Shown: positions 50,961 through 62,673 of the stretch, in pieces | How positions within the stretch are numbered: position 1 is the first letter of the stretch | Layout: each line of letters begins with the position of its first letter | Source of the DNA: Candidatus Vesicomyosocius okutanii | GTDB lineage: Bacteria > Pseudomonadota > Gammaproteobacteria > PS1 > Pseudothioglobaceae | NCBI RefSeq assembly: GCF_000010405.1 | Contig: NC_009465.1 | Span: forward strand, 124,001 to 188,000 | Direction of reading: 5' to 3' | Length of the DNA stretch: 64,000 nt | Notes under the pieces: model-generated | Databases searched by the model: none | The model's input: only the letters and a program-made list of their open reading frames with translations | What the model was told of the DNA's origin: nothing | Translations under genes and position numbers: made by a program

Positions 50961-51534
50961 AAGCAAAATAAATGCTATATTGTATGTTGGTTTGCATGTT
51001 AACAATAGATGTAGTTAAGCTTTTTATAGGAAAATCAATCTATTCTAATAAAAAAGTAAAAGTTACAATTGATTCAAGTTTTTAATCTATGATTGATGTT
51101 CAACATAAAATAATACACTTATATTAGGAGGAGTAATTAAGCTGATTTTTTAAGTTATATTCTGCCATGTTCTATTGATTTTTAATGGAAAATTAGTATT
51201 TAAACCTATTTAAGGAAAAATTAATATTGTGGTCTATAAGATATCTCTATTAATTTATTCAACTAAGTTGAATAAATGATTAAAAACCTTATCCTGGTAG
51301 TATAATAGTGCATTGCGTTGAACTTATAACTTGATAAATATAAAAATGTTATACCATTAGATTACGATCATATTTTATTTATTAGTATGCGTTACTTAGT
51401 TAACACAAATTATGTATTGTTAACTTTATTTTTTATAAAATCATTAAATATGGATTATAAAAAATAGTTATTGTTCTAATTTTAGTACTCATTTCTTTCA
51501 TTGAAGTTTGGTGGGGTATAGAGTGATTCGCGGG

Positions 51535-52515
51535 TTAAATAATTTTTGCTTGCATTAGAGTGTGGGTATTAATAGCACCAAGGATTTGGTTATTATCATC
51601 AACTACGGGTAATGAGTTTAGATTAAATTTATCCATCATTTGTACTGCTGCTATAGCGGGTTTATCTGCTGAAATTGATTGGCAATTATGTGTCATAACT
51701 TCGCCAATAGTTAAGGTTTGAATATTGGGATGTGTTTCAAGGACTCGCCTTAAATCGCCATCCGTAAAAATACCTTTTAGGGTATTATTATCGGTAATTA
51801 ATACCATACCTAAGGTTTTTTGACTCATTACTAATAAAGCATTTAGTAATTTAATATCAGCACTAACCATAGGTATATCATTACCTGTTTTCATAATGGT
51901 ACTAACAAAAGTTAACAGACGACGACCTAATGCGCCTGATGGATGTGATCGTGCAAAATCATCCACACTAAAACCTTTATTAGTTAACAAACTAATTGCT
52001 AATGCATCTCCCATGACTAAGGCTACTGTAGTTGAAGAGGTTGGGGCTAGGTTATGTGGACAAGCTTCTTTTTCAACATTTACATCAAGATGCACGTCGC
52101 TAATTTTACTAATTGAGGAATTTACATTTCCTGTCATGCCTATGATGAACACACCAAGGTGTTTAATAATTGGTATTAAGGTCATAATTTCGTCAGATTC
52201 ACCAGAATAAGAAATGGTAATCACAACATCTTCTTGTGTAATCATTCCTAAATCTCCATGTCCTGCTTCACCAGGATGAACAGCAAAAGCGGGTGTGCCT
52301 GTGGAGGCAAGTGTTGCTGCAATTTTACTTGCAATGTGTCCAGATTTACCCATGCCAATTAATACCACTTTCCCAGTACAATTTTGAATTAATTGGCAAG
52401 CATCAATAAAGTTTTGATCAAGACTATCAGCTAACATTGTTACGGCTTTGGCTTCAGTTAAAATTACATTTTTTGCAGATTGTAATAATGAGTTAGACAT
52501 GGTTAATAAATACAT
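51535..52515 (-). CDS. kdsD: D-arabinose-5-phosphate isomerase
   Basis: Converts ribulose 5-phosphate to arabinose 5-phosphate, the precursor of KDO in lipopolysaccharide. An N-terminal SIS domain (GMGKSGHIASKIAATLASTG and HPGEAGHGDLGMI) is followed by two CBS domains from about residue 205 on (for example LKGIFTDGDLRRVL). 326 residues. The ATG at 52500 (MSNSLLQSAK) is an equally likely start and would remove five residues. Transcribed away from the str operon; kdsC is not adjacent. Confidence 0.94.
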   Translation of the reverse strand: MYLLTMSNSLLQSAKNVILTEAKAVTMLADSLDQNFIDACQLIQNCTGKVVLIGMGKSGHIASKIAATLASTGTPAFAVHPGEAGHGDLGMITQEDVVITISYSGESDEIMTLIPIIKHLGVFIIGMTGNVNSSISKISDVHLDVNVEKEACPHNLAPTSSTTVALVMGDALAISLLTNKGFSVDDFARSHPSGALGRRLLTFVSTIMKTGNDIPMVSADIKLLNALLVMSQKTLGMVLITDNNTLKGIFTDGDLRRVLETHPNIQTLTIGEVMTHNCQSISADKPAIAAVQMMDKFNLNSLPVVDDNNQILGAINTHTLMQAKII

Positions 52516-52959
52516 TGATATAATATATCACTGATTTTATCAATACATATGACGTGTTAGTAAAGAGAAAATAAATTTTATTTGTATGTATGTATAATAT
52601 TTTTCGCTTGCCAATGTAAGTTTTTTTAGATTATAAGTGGAGAAATGCTATGTTGAGTGTTTGTTTGAAGTAGATTTTTCTGATGTTTATTCTTATTATA
52701 TTAGTGAGTAATTAGATTCTCTAAAAATTAGTCGTTGATAAATATCATGTTAATTGATCTAATCAACGAGTACGATAAGTATATGATTAGTGGTTTTTTA
52801 TTAAAAAAGTTTGTTAAACAATCTCCGTAAATCTTGTTGACATAGTTACTTCTAACAAAGTATAATGCCTGGCTTTGTTGTCTTTAAGAAAAATCATAAA
52901 GACGATACAATAGCTTAAATACAATTATAAACTTTAGAGAAATTTGGAGGAATTGCAAC
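52516..52959. other. 444-bp spacer with the str operon promoter and leader
   Basis: No gene. The right half holds the rpsL promoter (52837-52866) and a roughly 85-nt leader. The leader has one hairpin, GTCTTTA (52880-52886) pairing with TAAAGAC (52897-52903), and a strong TTGGAGGAA ribosome-binding site. The left half is AT-rich and featureless. Confidence 0.6.
52837..52866 (+). promoter_or_regulatory. Consensus sigma-70 promoter of the str operon
   Basis: TTGACA (52837-52842) and TATAAT (52861-52866) are both perfect consensus boxes, with an 18-nt spacer, 94 bp before the rpsL start. It is the strongest promoter I can see in the window. Confidence 0.88.
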
Positions 52960-53334
52960 ATGTCAACAATTAATCAATTGGTACGTAATCCGCGTAAAAA
53001 GAAAGTTATTAAAAGTGGGGTTCCAGCATTAGATAGTTGTCCTCAAAAACGCGGTGTTTGTACTCGTGTATATACGACAACTCCTAAAAAGCCTAATTCA
53101 GCACTTAGGAAAGTCGCTCGTGTTAGATTAACTAACGCTAATGAAGTAACGACCTATATTGGCGGTGAGGGTCATAATTTACAAGAACATTCGGTGATTC
53201 TTATTCGTGGGGGTCGTGTGAAAGATTTACCTGGTGTTCGTTATCACACAGTTCGTGGTGCATTAGATACAACAGGTGTTGATAGTAGAATGCAAGGTCG
53301 CTCTAAATATGGCACTAAGAAGCCAAAAAAATAA
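52960..53334 (+). CDS. rpsL: 30S ribosomal protein S12
   Basis: Decoding-centre protein of the small subunit. 124 residues with the conserved [18 protein letters not shown] loop, in which Lys43 keeps the streptomycin-sensitive state, and [13 protein letters not shown], the second decoding loop. First gene of rpsL-rpsG-fusA-tuf, preceded by GGAGGAA. Confidence 0.98.
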   Translation: MSTINQLVRNPRKKKVIKSGVPALDSCPQKRGVCTRVYTTTPKKPNSALRKVARVRLTNANEVTTYIGGEGHNLQEHSVILIRGGRVKDLPGVRYHTVRGALDTTGVDSRMQGRSKYGTKKPKK

Positions 53335-53351
53335 GTAATTACAATAATTAA

Positions 53352-53834
<483 letters not shown>

Positions 53835-53858
53835 TAATATACATAGGACACAAGAAGA

Positions 53859-55961
53859 ATGGCAAGAACAACCCCACTTGATCGTTATCGTAATGTTGGT
53901 ATTATGGCTCATATTGATGCTGGTAAGACAACCACTACAGAACGCATTTTGTTATATACTGGCCGTACTCATAGAATTGGTGAAGTGCATGATGGTAGTG
54001 CAACTATGGATTGGATGGAACAAGAGCAAGAGCGTGGTATTACTATTACTTCTGCGGCAACTACTTGTTTTTGGAAAGGTATGGATGGTCAATTTGAGGA
54101 TCATCGTGTGAATATTATTGATACTCCAGGACATGTTGATTTTACTATTGAGGTTGAACGCTCATTAAAAGTATTAGATAGTGCTTGTGCTGTATTTTGT
54201 GCAGTTGGTGGCGTAGAACCTCAGTCAGAAACAGTTTGGCGTCAAGCCAATAAATACAACGTACCAAGAATTGGTTTTGTTAATAAAATGGATCGTTCTG
54301 GTGCGGATTTTTTACGTGTTTGTAAACAAATTAAAACACGTTTAGGTGGTAATCCAGTACCAATGCAAATTGCAATTGGCGCAGAAGAAAGTTTTGAAGG
54401 TGTGATAGATTTAATCAGTATGAAAGCTATTTTTTGGAATGAAGTTGATCAAGGTGCAACTTATGAAACAAGAGATATTCCTATAGAGCTACAAGGTTTA
54501 GCAAAAGAACAATATGAATTTATGGTTGAATCTGCTGCTGAGGCGAATGATGAGTTGATGGAAAAATATCTTGAAGAGAGTAAGCTTAGTAATCATGATA
54601 TTAAAAAAGGTATTCGTTTACGAGCTATAAAAAGTGAAATTATTCCAATGTTTTGTGGTTCTGCTTTTAAGAATAAGGGCGTACAAGCTGTGTTAGATGC
54701 TATGATTATGTATATGCCATCACCATTAGATGTGGATGCTATAACAGGTATATCAGATGACAAAGATGAGACAGTCGTTCCTAGAAAAGCCGATGATAAT
54801 GAACCTTTTGCTGCATTAGCATTTAAGATTGCTACTGATCCATTTGTGGGTAACTTAACTTTTTTTCGCGTATATTCAGGCGTATTAGAAGCAGGTGATT
54901 TTGTATACAATTCATCTAAAGGAAAAAAAGAACGTATTGGTCGTATGGTGCAAATGCATTCCAACGAGCGTGATGAAATTAAAGAGGTACGTGCAGGTGA
55001 TATTGCAGCAGCAATTGGTCTTAAAGATGTAACGACAGGCGATACCTTGTGTGATATGAAAGAAAAAATTATACTTGAAAGAATGGAATTTCCTGAGCCG
55101 GTTATTGCATTAGCAGTGGAGCCTAAAACTAAAGCAGATCAAGAAAAAATGGGTATTGCTCTTGGTAAATTAGCTGCTGAAGATCCTTCTTTTCGTGTGT
55201 CAACTGATGAAGAATCAGGTCAAACTATTATTGCAGGTATGGGTGAGCTTCATTTAGATATTATTGTTGATCGTATGGTTCGTGAATTTGATGTTGAATG
55301 TAATGTTGGTGCACCACAAGTTTCTTATCGTGAAGCTATTACAACTATGGTTGAACATCAGCATAAATTCGTCAAGCAATCTGGTGGTCGGGGTCAATAT
55401 GGTCATGTGTATTTACGGATTGAACCGCAAGAACCAGGTACTGGTTATGAATTTGTAGATGAAATTAAAGGTGGTGTTATTCCTAAAGAGTATATGCCTG
55501 CGGTAAACAAAGGTGTTCAAGAACAAATGGAAAATGGTGTATTGGCTGGTTTTCCTTTAGTTGATATTAAAGTAACCGTTTATGATGGTTCTTATCATGA
55601 TGTTGATTCAAATGAAATTGCATTTAAAATTGCAGCCAGCAAGTGTCTAAGTGAAGGTGTTAAGATGGCTAACCCTCAATTACTTGAGCCTATGATGGCA
55701 GTGGAGGTGTTAACACCTGAAGACTATATGGGCGATGTAATGGGTGATATTAATAGACGTCGTGGTATTGTTAGTGCGATGGAGGATATGCCTGCAGGTA
55801 AGCAAGTCAAGGCAGAAGTGCCACTAGCGGAAATGTTTGGCTATTCTAATGATTTACGCTCAATTACACAAGGTCGAGCAAATTATTCCATGGAATTTGC
55901 AAAATATACAGCAGCACCAAAAAATGTAGCTGATGAAATAATTGAAAAATTAAACAAGTAA
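53859..55961 (+). CDS. fusA: Elongation factor G
   Basis: Translocase GTPase of protein synthesis. G1 [16 protein letters not shown]2 with [11 protein letters not shown]3 DTPGHVDF, and G4 [10 protein letters not shown] are intact; domains II to V follow, including the domain IV loop [16 protein letters not shown]. 700 residues, as in most bacteria. Third gene of the str operon, 24 bp after rpsG. Confidence 0.98.
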   Translation: MARTTPLDRYRNVGIMAHIDAGKTTTTERILLYTGRTHRIGEVHDGSATMDWMEQEQERGITITSAATTCFWKGMDGQFEDHRVNIIDTPGHVDFTIEVERSLKVLDSACAVFCAVGGVEPQSETVWRQANKYNVPRIGFVNKMDRSGADFLRVCKQIKTRLGGNPVPMQIAIGAEESFEGVIDLISMKAIFWNEVDQGATYETRDIPIELQGLAKEQYEFMVESAAEANDELMEKYLEESKLSNHDIKKGIRLRAIKSEIIPMFCGSAFKNKGVQAVLDAMIMYMPSPLDVDAITGISDDKDETVVPRKADDNEPFAALAFKIATDPFVGNLTFFRVYSGVLEAGDFVYNSSKGKKERIGRMVQMHSNERDEIKEVRAGDIAAAIGLKDVTTGDTLCDMKEKIILERMEFPEPVIALAVEPKTKADQEKMGIALGKLAAEDPSFRVSTDEESGQTIIAGMGELHLDIIVDRMVREFDVECNVGAPQVSYREAITTMVEHQHKFVKQSGGRGQYGHVYLRIEPQEPGTGYEFVDEIKGGVIPKEYMPAVNKGVQEQMENGVLAGFPLVDIKVTVYDGSYHDVDSNEIAFKIAASKCLSEGVKMANPQLLEPMMAVEVLTPEDYMGDVMGDINRRRGIVSAMEDMPAGKQVKAEVPLAEMFGYSNDLRSITQGRANYSMEFAKYTAAPKNVADEIIEKLNK

Positions 55962-55971
55962 GGAACATACA

Positions 55972-57162
55972 ATGTCAAAAGAAAAATTCGAACGAACCAA
56001 ACCACATGTCAATGTTGGCACGATTGGTCATGTTGATCATGGTAAAACTACACTTACAGCTGCCATAACTAAAGTGATGGCAGAAGTTCGTGGTGGAGAA
56101 TTCAAAGATTATGCAGATATTGATAATGCTCCTGAAGAAAGAGAACGTGGTATTACCATTTCAACAGCTCACGTAGAATATGAAAGTGAGATACGTCATT
56201 ACGCGCATGTTGACTGTCCAGGACATGCTGATTATATTAAAAACATGATTACAGGTGCTGCCCAAATGGATGGAGCTATTATTGTAATTGCTGCTACAGA
56301 TGGTCCAATGGCTCAAACCCGTGAGCATATTTTGTTATCTAAACAAGTAGGCGTGCCTTATATCGTTGTTTATATGAATAAAGCTGATATGGTTGATGAT
56401 GAAGAATTAGTTGAATTAGTTGAAATGGAAATTCGTGAGCTATTGGATGAATATGACTTTCCAGGTGATGACACTCCAGTTATTTTTGGTTCAGCACTTA
56501 AAGCCTTAGAAGGTGATATTTCAGACATTGGTGTTCCTTCTATCTTAAAGCTAGTTGACGCATTAGACTCTTATATCCCAACTCCTAAGCGTGATACGGA
56601 CAAATCCTTCATTATGCCAATTGAGGATGTATTTTCAATTTCAGGTCGTGGTACTGTGGTAACAGGTCGTATTGAAGCAGGTGTTGTTAATATTGGTGAC
56701 GAGTTAGAAATTGTTGGTATTAAAGATACTAAAACCACTACTTGTACTGGTGTTGAGATGTTTAGAAAATTACTTTCTTCAGGTGAAGCTGGTGATAACG
56801 TTGGTGTTTTACTTCGTGGTACAAAACGTGAGGAAGTTGAACGTGGTCAAGTATTATCTAAGCCAGGGTCAATCAAACCACACGCAAAGTTTGAAGCAGA
56901 AATTTATATTTTAAGTAAAGATGAAGGTGGTCGTCATACACCATTTTTTAACAATTATCGTCCACAGTTCTATTTTAGAACTACAGATGTTACAGGTGCT
57001 TGTCAGTTGCCTGATGGTATAGAGATGGTTATGCCAGGTGATAATGTGAAAATGAGAGTAGAGCTATTATCACCAATAGCTATGGAAGATGGTTTAAGAT
57101 TTGCTATTAGAGAAGGAGGTCGTACGGTAGGTGCAGGTGTAGTTTCTAAAGTGACGGATTAA
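55972..57162 (+). CDS. tuf: Elongation factor Tu
   Basis: GTPase that brings aminoacyl-tRNA to the ribosome. G1 [10 protein letters not shown], effector loop [14 protein letters not shown]3 DCPGHADY, and G4 [10 protein letters not shown] are all present; the G4 motif has Ala where most relatives have Cys (NKCD). 396 residues. Last gene of the str operon, 10 bp after fusA and followed by a terminator. Confidence 0.98.
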   Translation: MSKEKFERTKPHVNVGTIGHVDHGKTTLTAAITKVMAEVRGGEFKDYADIDNAPEERERGITISTAHVEYESEIRHYAHVDCPGHADYIKNMITGAAQMDGAIIVIAATDGPMAQTREHILLSKQVGVPYIVVYMNKADMVDDEELVELVEMEIRELLDEYDFPGDDTPVIFGSALKALEGDISDIGVPSILKLVDALDSYIPTPKRDTDKSFIMPIEDVFSISGRGTVVTGRIEAGVVNIGDELEIVGIKDTKTTTCTGVEMFRKLLSSGEAGDNVGVLLRGTKREEVERGQVLSKPGSIKPHAKFEAEIYILSKDEGGRHTPFFNNYRPQFYFRTTDVTGACQLPDGIEMVMPGDNVKMRVELLSPIAMEDGLRFAIREGGRTVGAGVVSKVTD

Positions 57163-57175
57163 GTTAATTAGAGCA

Positions 57176-57210
57176 GTAAGATTTATTGTATAATCTTACG
57201 TTTTTTATTT
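57176..57210 (+). terminator. Intrinsic terminator between tuf and rpsJ
   Basis: GTAAGATT (57176-57183) pairs perfectly with AATCTTAC (57192-57199), followed by GTTTTTTATTT. It separates the str and S10 operons, with only 40 bp left before the rpsJ start. Confidence 0.8.
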
Positions 57211-57249
57211 GAGAAATTTACAACGTAAATAGACAGGATATAAAGATAC

Positions 57250-57561
57250 ATGAGCAATCAAAATATTAGAATTAAATTAAAAGCATTTGATCATCGTTTA
57301 ATCGATAAATCAGCGGTTGAAATTGTAGAAACAGCTAAGCGTACAGGAGCCAGTGTTAGAGGTCCTATTCCTTTGCCTACTAAGAAGGAACGTTTCACTG
57401 TATTGACTTCTCCTCATGTTAATAAGAAAGCAAGAGATCAATACGAATTAAGAACCTACGTTAGGTTAATGGATGTTATTAGCCCAACAGACAAGACAGT
57501 AGATGCGTTAATGAAGTTAGATTTAGCAGCAGGTGTTGATGTTGCAATTAAGCTTAATTAA
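57250..57561 (+). CDS. rpsJ: 30S ribosomal protein S10
   Basis: Small-subunit head protein, also NusE in antitermination. 103 residues with the [14 protein letters not shown] start and the [19 protein letters not shown] loop. First gene of the S10 operon; preceded by an AGGATATAAAG stretch that includes the ribosome-binding site. Confidence 0.98.
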
Positions 57562-57589
57562 GCAATTACATAATTTAGGAATAAAAATC

Positions 57590-58315
57590 ATGGCAATCGA
57601 TTTAGTAGGACAAAAAATAGGAATGACACGCTTGATAAGCGATGATGGTTCTATTATGCCAGTGAGTGTGATTAAAATTGAACCCAATCGTATTGTTCAA
57701 ACAAGAACGATTGATATAGATGGTTATAGGGCTATTCAAGTAACAACAGGAAAAAAAGTAAATAAAAAAGGCGAAGCTAAAGTGCGTCGTATTTCTGCTG
57801 CGATTAAAGGTCATTACGCTAAAGCTTCTCAAGAAATTGGCTTAGGACTTTGGGAGTTTAAACTGGAAGATAATGAAATAACTAACGCAACAAGTATTGA
57901 TATTTCGTTATTTGGAGCTGGTCATTATGTTGATGTTATAGGTAAATCTAAAGGTAAAGGGTTCCAGGGTGGTGTAAAGCTTCATAATTTCCAAATGCAA
58001 GATGCTACTCATGGTAATTCAATTTCTCACCGTGCTATTGGTTCTACAGGACAATGTCAGGAACCAGGTCGTGTATTTAAAGGTAAGAAAATGGCTGGCC
58101 ATATGGGTAATAAGCAAGTAACACAAGAATGTCTTAAGGTTGTTAAAGTAGACATTGAGAAAAGCGTTATTCTTGTTAAAGGATCAATTCCTGGAGCGAT
58201 TAAGGGTTTTGTTAAGGTTTCCTTGTCACCTAAGAAAGATAATAGTAATAAAGAAGTTAGCAAAAATATTAAAAATCAAGTAACTAATGAAGTTGACCAG
58301 ACTAAGCAAATGTAA
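57590..58315 (+). CDS. rplC: 50S ribosomal protein L3 with C-terminal extension
   Basis: Early-assembly protein of the large subunit near the peptidyl-transferase centre. The ATG at 57590 (MAIDLVGQKIGMT) is the family start; a longer in-frame extension would overlap rpsJ. GHMGNKQVTQECLKVV is typical. The normal domain ends near residue 215; a further 25 or so polar, charged residues (from KKDNSNKEVS on) make 241 in all, against 209 in E. coli. Confidence 0.97.
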   Translation: MAIDLVGQKIGMTRLISDDGSIMPVSVIKIEPNRIVQTRTIDIDGYRAIQVTTGKKVNKKGEAKVRRISAAIKGHYAKASQEIGLGLWEFKLEDNEITNATSIDISLFGAGHYVDVIGKSKGKGFQGGVKLHNFQMQDATHGNSISHRAIGSTGQCQEPGRVFKGKKMAGHMGNKQVTQECLKVVKVDIEKSVILVKGSIPGAIKGFVKVSLSPKKDNSNKEVSKNIKNQVTNEVDQTKQM

Positions 58316-58328
58316 GTAAGGGTTTAAG

Positions 58329-58943
58329 ATGGAATTAAAAGTATTAAATATAAGTTTAAATAGTTTAAACACCGTTGAGGTGGATGATACTATTTTTGCA
58401 AGAGATTTTAACCAAGCATTGGTCCATCAAGTGACTACAGCTTATATGTCTGGATCTCGTCAAGGTTCTAAGGCACAAAAAAATCGTTCTGCTGTTAGTG
58501 GTGGCGGTAAGAGGCCTTGGGCGCAAAAAGGTACAGGTCGTGCCCGTGCTGGTACTACTCGTGGTCCTATTTGGCGTTCAGGTGGTGTTACGTTTGCTAC
58601 ACAACCAAGAAGTTATGCACAAAAAGTGAATAAGAAAATGTATAAGGGTGCAATTAGTATTATTTTTTCTGAACTCGTTCGTTCTGAACGCTTAAAAGTA
58701 GTAAAAGAATTTGATATTAAAGAAGTTAAAACTAAAAATATGATCGCATTACTTAAAGTACTTAACGTTAAAGATGCTTTATTGATGACTGATGAGTTAG
58801 ATGAGAATCTATATTTATCTTCTCGTAATTTATACCATGTTGGTGTTTGTGATACACAAAGTATTGACCCAGTTAGCTTAATTGGTTATGATAATGTTGT
58901 GGTAACTGAGCTGGCGTTGAAAAAAATTGAGGTAATGTTATGA
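58329..58943 (+). CDS. rplD: 50S ribosomal protein L4
   Basis: Large-subunit protein lining the exit tunnel; in E. coli it also represses the S10 operon. 204 residues with the tunnel-loop region [20 protein letters not shown] and [19 protein letters not shown]. Overlaps rplW by 4 bp (ATGA). Confidence 0.98.
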   Translation: MELKVLNISLNSLNTVEVDDTIFARDFNQALVHQVTTAYMSGSRQGSKAQKNRSAVSGGGKRPWAQKGTGRARAGTTRGPIWRSGGVTFATQPRSYAQKVNKKMYKGAISIIFSELVRSERLKVVKEFDIKEVKTKNMIALLKVLNVKDALLMTDELDENLYLSSRNLYHVGVCDTQSIDPVSLIGYDNVVVTELALKKIEVML

Positions 58944-59230
58944 ATCAAGAAAAGGTATTAAAAACCTTATTAATGCCCATCGTTTCTGAGAAAATGACTA
59001 TGCTATCAGCGAATAATCAATACGCATTTAAGGTTCGTATGGATAGTTCTAAAAGAGAAATTAAAGCTGCAGTTGAAATATTATTGGGGGTGAATGTTGA
59101 AAATGTGACAACTTTAATTGTTAAAGGTAAGAAAAAAATATTTAAAGGCAGGACTGGGTCGCGTCCAAATTGGAAAAAGGCAATGGTAAAAGTGTCTGCA
59201 GGCCAAATAATTGATGTGAATAGAACTTAA
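58940..59230 (+). CDS. rplW: 50S ribosomal protein L23
   Basis: Exit-site protein and docking point for trigger factor and SRP. 96 residues with the family [17 protein letters not shown] start and NKVNVENV-type [15 protein letters not shown] motif. Start codon overlaps the rplD stop. Confidence 0.97.
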   Translation: MNQEKVLKTLLMPIVSEKMTMLSANNQYAFKVRMDSSKREIKAAVEILLGVNVENVTTLIVKGKKKIFKGRTGSRPNWKKAMVKVSAGQIIDVNRT

Positions 59231-59240
59231 AGAGATTATT

Positions 59241-60071
59241 ATGGCACAAGTAATTAAAAGAAAACCTACCTCACCTGGTAGAAGATTTGTTGTTAGTATT
59301 GTAGATAAAGAGTTACATAAAGGTACATCTTATGGACCATTAACGCAGAATAAAAATAGAATTAATGGTCGTAATAACGCAGGTCGTATTACTATGCGAC
59401 ATAAAGGGGGGGGGCATAAGCGTCGTTATCGTATTATTGACTTTAAGCGTAATAAAGATGATATTACTGCACGTGTTGAACGTTTAGAATATGACCCAAA
59501 TCGTAGTGCTAATATTGCCTTGATTTTATATGCTGATGGCAAACGCCATTATATTATAGCACCTCGTGGTTTAAGTGTTGGTGATATGATTGTGTCAGGT
59601 AATTCTGTCGCCATCCAAGTAGGTAATGTTATGCCATTAAGTAATATACCATTAGGTAGTATAGTTCATTGTATTGAATTAAGACCTATGAAAGGTGCGC
59701 AAATTGCTCGTAGTGCCGGCACTTCTGCACAGTTGATTGCTAAAAGAGGCACTTATGTTACTTTAAGACTTCGCTCTGGTGAGGTACGTAAGGTTTTGAC
59801 AGATTGTCGTGCAACTATTGGTGAGGTTTCTAGGTCTGAACATAGTCTAAGAAAATTAGGTAAAGCGGGTGCTACTCGTTGGCATGGTGTTCGTCCAACT
59901 GTTCGTGGCGTTGTTATGAATTCAGTTGATCATCCACATGGTGGTGGTGAAGGTAAAACCAGTGGTGGTAGGCATCCAGTTTCTCCTTGGGGTACCCCTA
60001 CTAAGGGTTATAAGACACGTAGTAATAAACGCACAGATAAGCTTATCTTGCGTCATAGAAATAAGGGTTAA
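59241..60071 (+). CDS. rplB: 50S ribosomal protein L2
   Basis: Primary 23S rRNA binder near the peptidyl-transferase centre. 276 residues with [19 protein letters not shown] near the N-terminus and the conserved C-terminal [20 protein letters not shown] loop, including the essential His. Ten bases after rplW. Confidence 0.98.
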   Translation: MAQVIKRKPTSPGRRFVVSIVDKELHKGTSYGPLTQNKNRINGRNNAGRITMRHKGGGHKRRYRIIDFKRNKDDITARVERLEYDPNRSANIALILYADGKRHYIIAPRGLSVGDMIVSGNSVAIQVGNVMPLSNIPLGSIVHCIELRPMKGAQIARSAGTSAQLIAKRGTYVTLRLRSGEVRKVLTDCRATIGEVSRSEHSLRKLGKAGATRWHGVRPTVRGVVMNSVDHPHGGGEGKTSGGRHPVSPWGTPTKGYKTRSNKRTDKLILRHRNKG

Positions 60072-60075
60072 TTAT

Positions 60076-60345
60076 ATGGCTAGATCATTAAGAAAAGGAC
60101 CATTTGTAGATGAGCACTTAATTAAAAAGGTATTAGCGGCTCAAGGTAATAATGACAGAAAACCAATTAAAACATGGTCTCGTCGTAGTGTTGTCGTGCC
60201 TGAAATGATTGGACTTACTATTGCAGTTCATAATGGTAGAGTACATGTTCCTGTGTCTATCAATGAAAATATGGTTGGTCATAAGTTAGGCGAATTTGCC
60301 ATTACTAGAACTTTCAAAGGTCACTTTGGTGATCGCAAAGCTTAA
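60076..60345 (+). CDS. rpsS: 30S ribosomal protein S19
   Basis: Small-subunit head protein. The ATG at 60076 gives [19 protein letters not shown], the standard start, and an 89-residue product with the [20 protein letters not shown] signature. An in-frame upstream extension lies wholly within rplB and is not real. Four bases after rplB. Confidence 0.98.
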   Translation: MARSLRKGPFVDEHLIKKVLAAQGNNDRKPIKTWSRRSVVVPEMIGLTIAVHNGRVHVPVSINENMVGHKLGEFAITRTFKGHFGDRKA

Positions 60346-60362
60346 ATAAATATAGGTAGGTG

Positions 60363-60698
60363 ATGATGAAAGAAGTTAAAGCAGTGCATAAATATGCAAA
60401 AACATCCGCTTTTAAAGCAAGATTAGTTGCAGATCAAATTCGTCTTAAATCGGTAGAAGAGGCATTAAATATTTTATCATTTAGCAATAAAAAAGCCGCA
60501 GTCTTAGTTAAAAAAGTACTGAATTCAGTTATTTCTAATGCTGAGCATAATGATGGACTAGACATTGATGAATTATTTGTCACTAGTATTTATATTGATG
60601 AAGGTTCAACCATGAAAAGAATTCGTCCAAGAGCAAAAGGAAGGGCAAATAGGATTTTAAAAAGAACAAGCCACATTACAGTTGGCATAGGCAAGTAG
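60363..60698 (+). CDS. rplV: 50S ribosomal protein L22
   Basis: Exit-tunnel protein. 111 residues with [14 protein letters not shown], and the beta-hairpin [18 protein letters not shown]. The start is ambiguous among GTG 60360, ATG 60363 and ATG 60366, all in frame; ATG at 60363 is given here. Confidence 0.96.
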   Translation: MMKEVKAVHKYAKTSAFKARLVADQIRLKSVEEALNILSFSNKKAAVLVKKVLNSVISNAEHNDGLDIDELFVTSIYIDEGSTMKRIRPRAKGRANRILKRTSHITVGIGK

Positions 60699-60705
60699 GT
60701 TTAGT

Positions 60706-61398
60706 ATGGGTCAAAAAGTAAATCCAAAAGGTATTAGATTAGGTATTATTAAGGATTGGGATTCTAAATGGTACGCTAGTTCTAAAGATTATTCTAAGTA
60801 CTTATTATCTGATATTAAAGTTAGAAACTATCTATTTAAGAAATTAATAAATGCTTCTGTTAGCCGTGTCCAGATTGGACGTTTGGTGAATAATGCTAAA
60901 GTTACTATTTATACTGCACGTCCAGGTATTGTTATTGGTAAGAAAGGTGCTGATATTGAGCAGTTAAAGTTAATTGTTTCAAAAATGATGGGTATTCCTG
61001 TTCATATTAATATTGAAGAAATTAAAAAACCTGAGCTTGATGCACGTTTGGTGGCTGAGAATATTGCTCAACAGTTAGAAAAACGTGTGATGTATCGTCG
61101 TGCTGTTAAGCGTGTGCTAGGTAACGCAACTCGTTTAGGTGCTCAAGGTATTAAGGTTATGGTTAGTGGTCGTTTAAATGGTGCAGAAATTGCACGTTCT
61201 GAGTGGTATCGTGAAGGTCGAGTACCATTACATACTTTTAGAGCTGATGTTGATTATTCTTCTTATGGTGCAAAAACACAGTATGGTGTTATTGGTATTA
61301 AGGTTTGGATTTTTAAGGGTGAAATTTTAGATCATAAAAAAGGCACACTAGATGAGGTTGCTCATCGTGGTGCAATAAATCAAATTGCTAAAAAATAA
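60706..61398 (+). CDS. rpsC: 30S ribosomal protein S3
   Basis: mRNA-entry protein with an N-terminal KH domain. [14 protein letters not shown] is the standard start, [17 protein letters not shown] is the KH GxxG loop, and [20 protein letters not shown] lies in the C-terminal domain. 230 residues. Seven bases after rplV. Confidence 0.98.
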   Translation: MGQKVNPKGIRLGIIKDWDSKWYASSKDYSKYLLSDIKVRNYLFKKLINASVSRVQIGRLVNNAKVTIYTARPGIVIGKKGADIEQLKLIVSKMMGIPVHINIEEIKKPELDARLVAENIAQQLEKRVMYRRAVKRVLGNATRLGAQGIKVMVSGRLNGAEIARSEWYREGRVPLHTFRADVDYSSYGAKTQYGVIGIKVWIFKGEILDHKKGTLDEVAHRGAINQIAKK

Positions 61399-61414
61399 AG
61401 TGAAGGATTGATAA

Positions 61415-61825
61415 ATGTTACAACCTAAGAGAACAAAATTTAGAAAAATGATGAAAGGCCGTAATCGTGGTCTTGCAACGGGTCATAAGGTTAGTTTTGG
61501 TGAAATTGGACTCCAAGCTGTGGGTAGATGTCGTTTGTCTGCTAGACAGATTGAATCTGCACGTCGTGCAATGACACGTCATGTTAAACGTCAAGGAAAA
61601 ATTTGGATTCGTGTGTTTCCAGATAAGCCTGTTACTAAGAAACCATTAGAGGTTAGGATGGGTAAAGGTAAGGGTAGTGTTGAATATTGGGTTGCAAAGA
61701 TTAAGCCTGGTCAAATGTTATTTGAAATGCAAGGCGTTGAAGAAACAGTTGCTATAGAGGCATTTGCGTTAGCATCAGGTAAATTACCAGTTAAAACAAC
61801 AATTATTAAACGGACGGTAATGTAA
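61415..61825 (+). CDS. rplP: 50S ribosomal protein L16
   Basis: A-site-facing large-subunit protein. 136 residues: [20 protein letters not shown] start and [20 protein letters not shown], the conserved loop region. Its stop overlaps the rpmC start by one base (TAATG). Confidence 0.98.
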   Translation: MLQPKRTKFRKMMKGRNRGLATGHKVSFGEIGLQAVGRCRLSARQIESARRAMTRHVKRQGKIWIRVFPDKPVTKKPLEVRMGKGKGSVEYWVAKIKPGQMLFEMQGVEETVAIEAFALASGKLPVKTTIIKRTVM

Positions 61826-62013
61826 TGGATGTTAAAGAATTAAGAAATCAATCAGTTTCAGCGCTTAATGAAATGTTGATTAAACTTCTAAAAGAACATT
61901 TTGAGTTTCGTATGCAACACAAAAGTTCACAATTGGATAATTTTTCGAAGTTGGGAAAAACAAAGAAATCAATTGCACAAATTAAAACTATTATTAGGCA
62001 AAAACAAGCATGA
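61825..62013 (+). CDS. rpmC: 50S ribosomal protein L29
   Basis: Two-helix exit-site protein of 62 residues: [20 protein letters not shown], then the conserved [11 protein letters not shown] helix. Overlaps rplP by 1 bp and rpsQ by 4 bp. Confidence 0.96.
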   Translation: MDVKELRNQSVSALNEMLIKLLKEHFEFRMQHKSSQLDNFSKLGKTKKSIAQIKTIIRQKQA

Positions 62014-62276
62014 ATGAAAAAAAAGTAGAATGCGTATTAACAGGAACTGTTGTAAGTAGTAATCGTGACAAAACTATTACTGTTTTAATTGAGCGTAAAG
62101 TAAGACATCCTATTTACAAAAAATATATTAAACGTAGTACTAAAGTACATGCACATGACGATAAGAATGAATGTATATGTGGTGATTTAGTTCGAGTAGT
62201 TGAAGCAAAGCCATTTTCAAAAACTAAGCATTGGTCATTATTAGAAGTGGTTGAGAGATTAGTTTCTGTTGATTAA
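62010..62276 (+). CDS. rpsQ: 30S ribosomal protein S17
   Basis: Early-assembly small-subunit OB-fold protein. 88 residues with [20 protein letters not shown] and [18 protein letters not shown]. Last gene of the S10 operon; 28 bp precede rplN, with no clear promoter in between. Confidence 0.97.
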   Translation: MNEKKVECVLTGTVVSSNRDKTITVLIERKVRHPIYKKYIKRSTKVHAHDDKNECICGDLVRVVEAKPFSKTKHWSLLEVVERLVSVD

Positions 62277-62304
62277 TATTAAATTTATTTAAAGAGAGTA
62301 AGTC

Positions 62305-62673
62305 ATGATTCAAGTACAAACAAGACTTAAGGTCGCAGATAATAGTGGTGGCATTAAAGCAATGTGTATTAAGGTATTGGGTGGTTCTAAGCGTCGTTAT
62401 GCTAATATTGGCGATGTCATTAAAGTTAGTATTAAAGAGGTTGTACCACGTGGTAAAGTTAAAAAAGGTGATGTTTATGATGCGGTTGTTGTGCGTACTG
62501 CTCATGGTGTTCGCCGTAGTGATGGGTCTCGTATTCGTTTTGATAGCAATGCGATTGTACTTTTAAATACAAAACGTGAACCAATTGGTACTCGTATTTT
62601 TGGCCCAGTGACCCGTGAATTGCGTAGTGCACAATTTATGAAAATTGTCTCACTTGCACCAGAGGTTTTATAA
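62305..62673 (+). CDS. rplN: 50S ribosomal protein L14
   Basis: Subunit-interface protein. 122 residues starting [16 protein letters not shown], with [15 protein letters not shown] and [13 protein letters not shown]. Opens the spc operon and overlaps rplX by one base. Confidence 0.98.
   Translation: MIQVQTRLKVADNSGGIKAMCIKVLGGSKRRYANIGDVIKVSIKEVVPRGKVKKGDVYDAVVVRTAHGVRRSDGSRIRFDSNAIVLLNTKREPIGTRIFGPVTRELRSAQFMKIVSLAPEVL

Larger units (their letters stand above)
50486..51534. other. 1,049-bp stretch without an intact gene between soxB and kdsD
   Basis: Frame-broken hydrophobic coding fragments occupy 50539-50960 (listed separately). The remaining 51-51.5 kb has stops in all frames and no RNA fold that I recognise. 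Confidence 0.6.
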
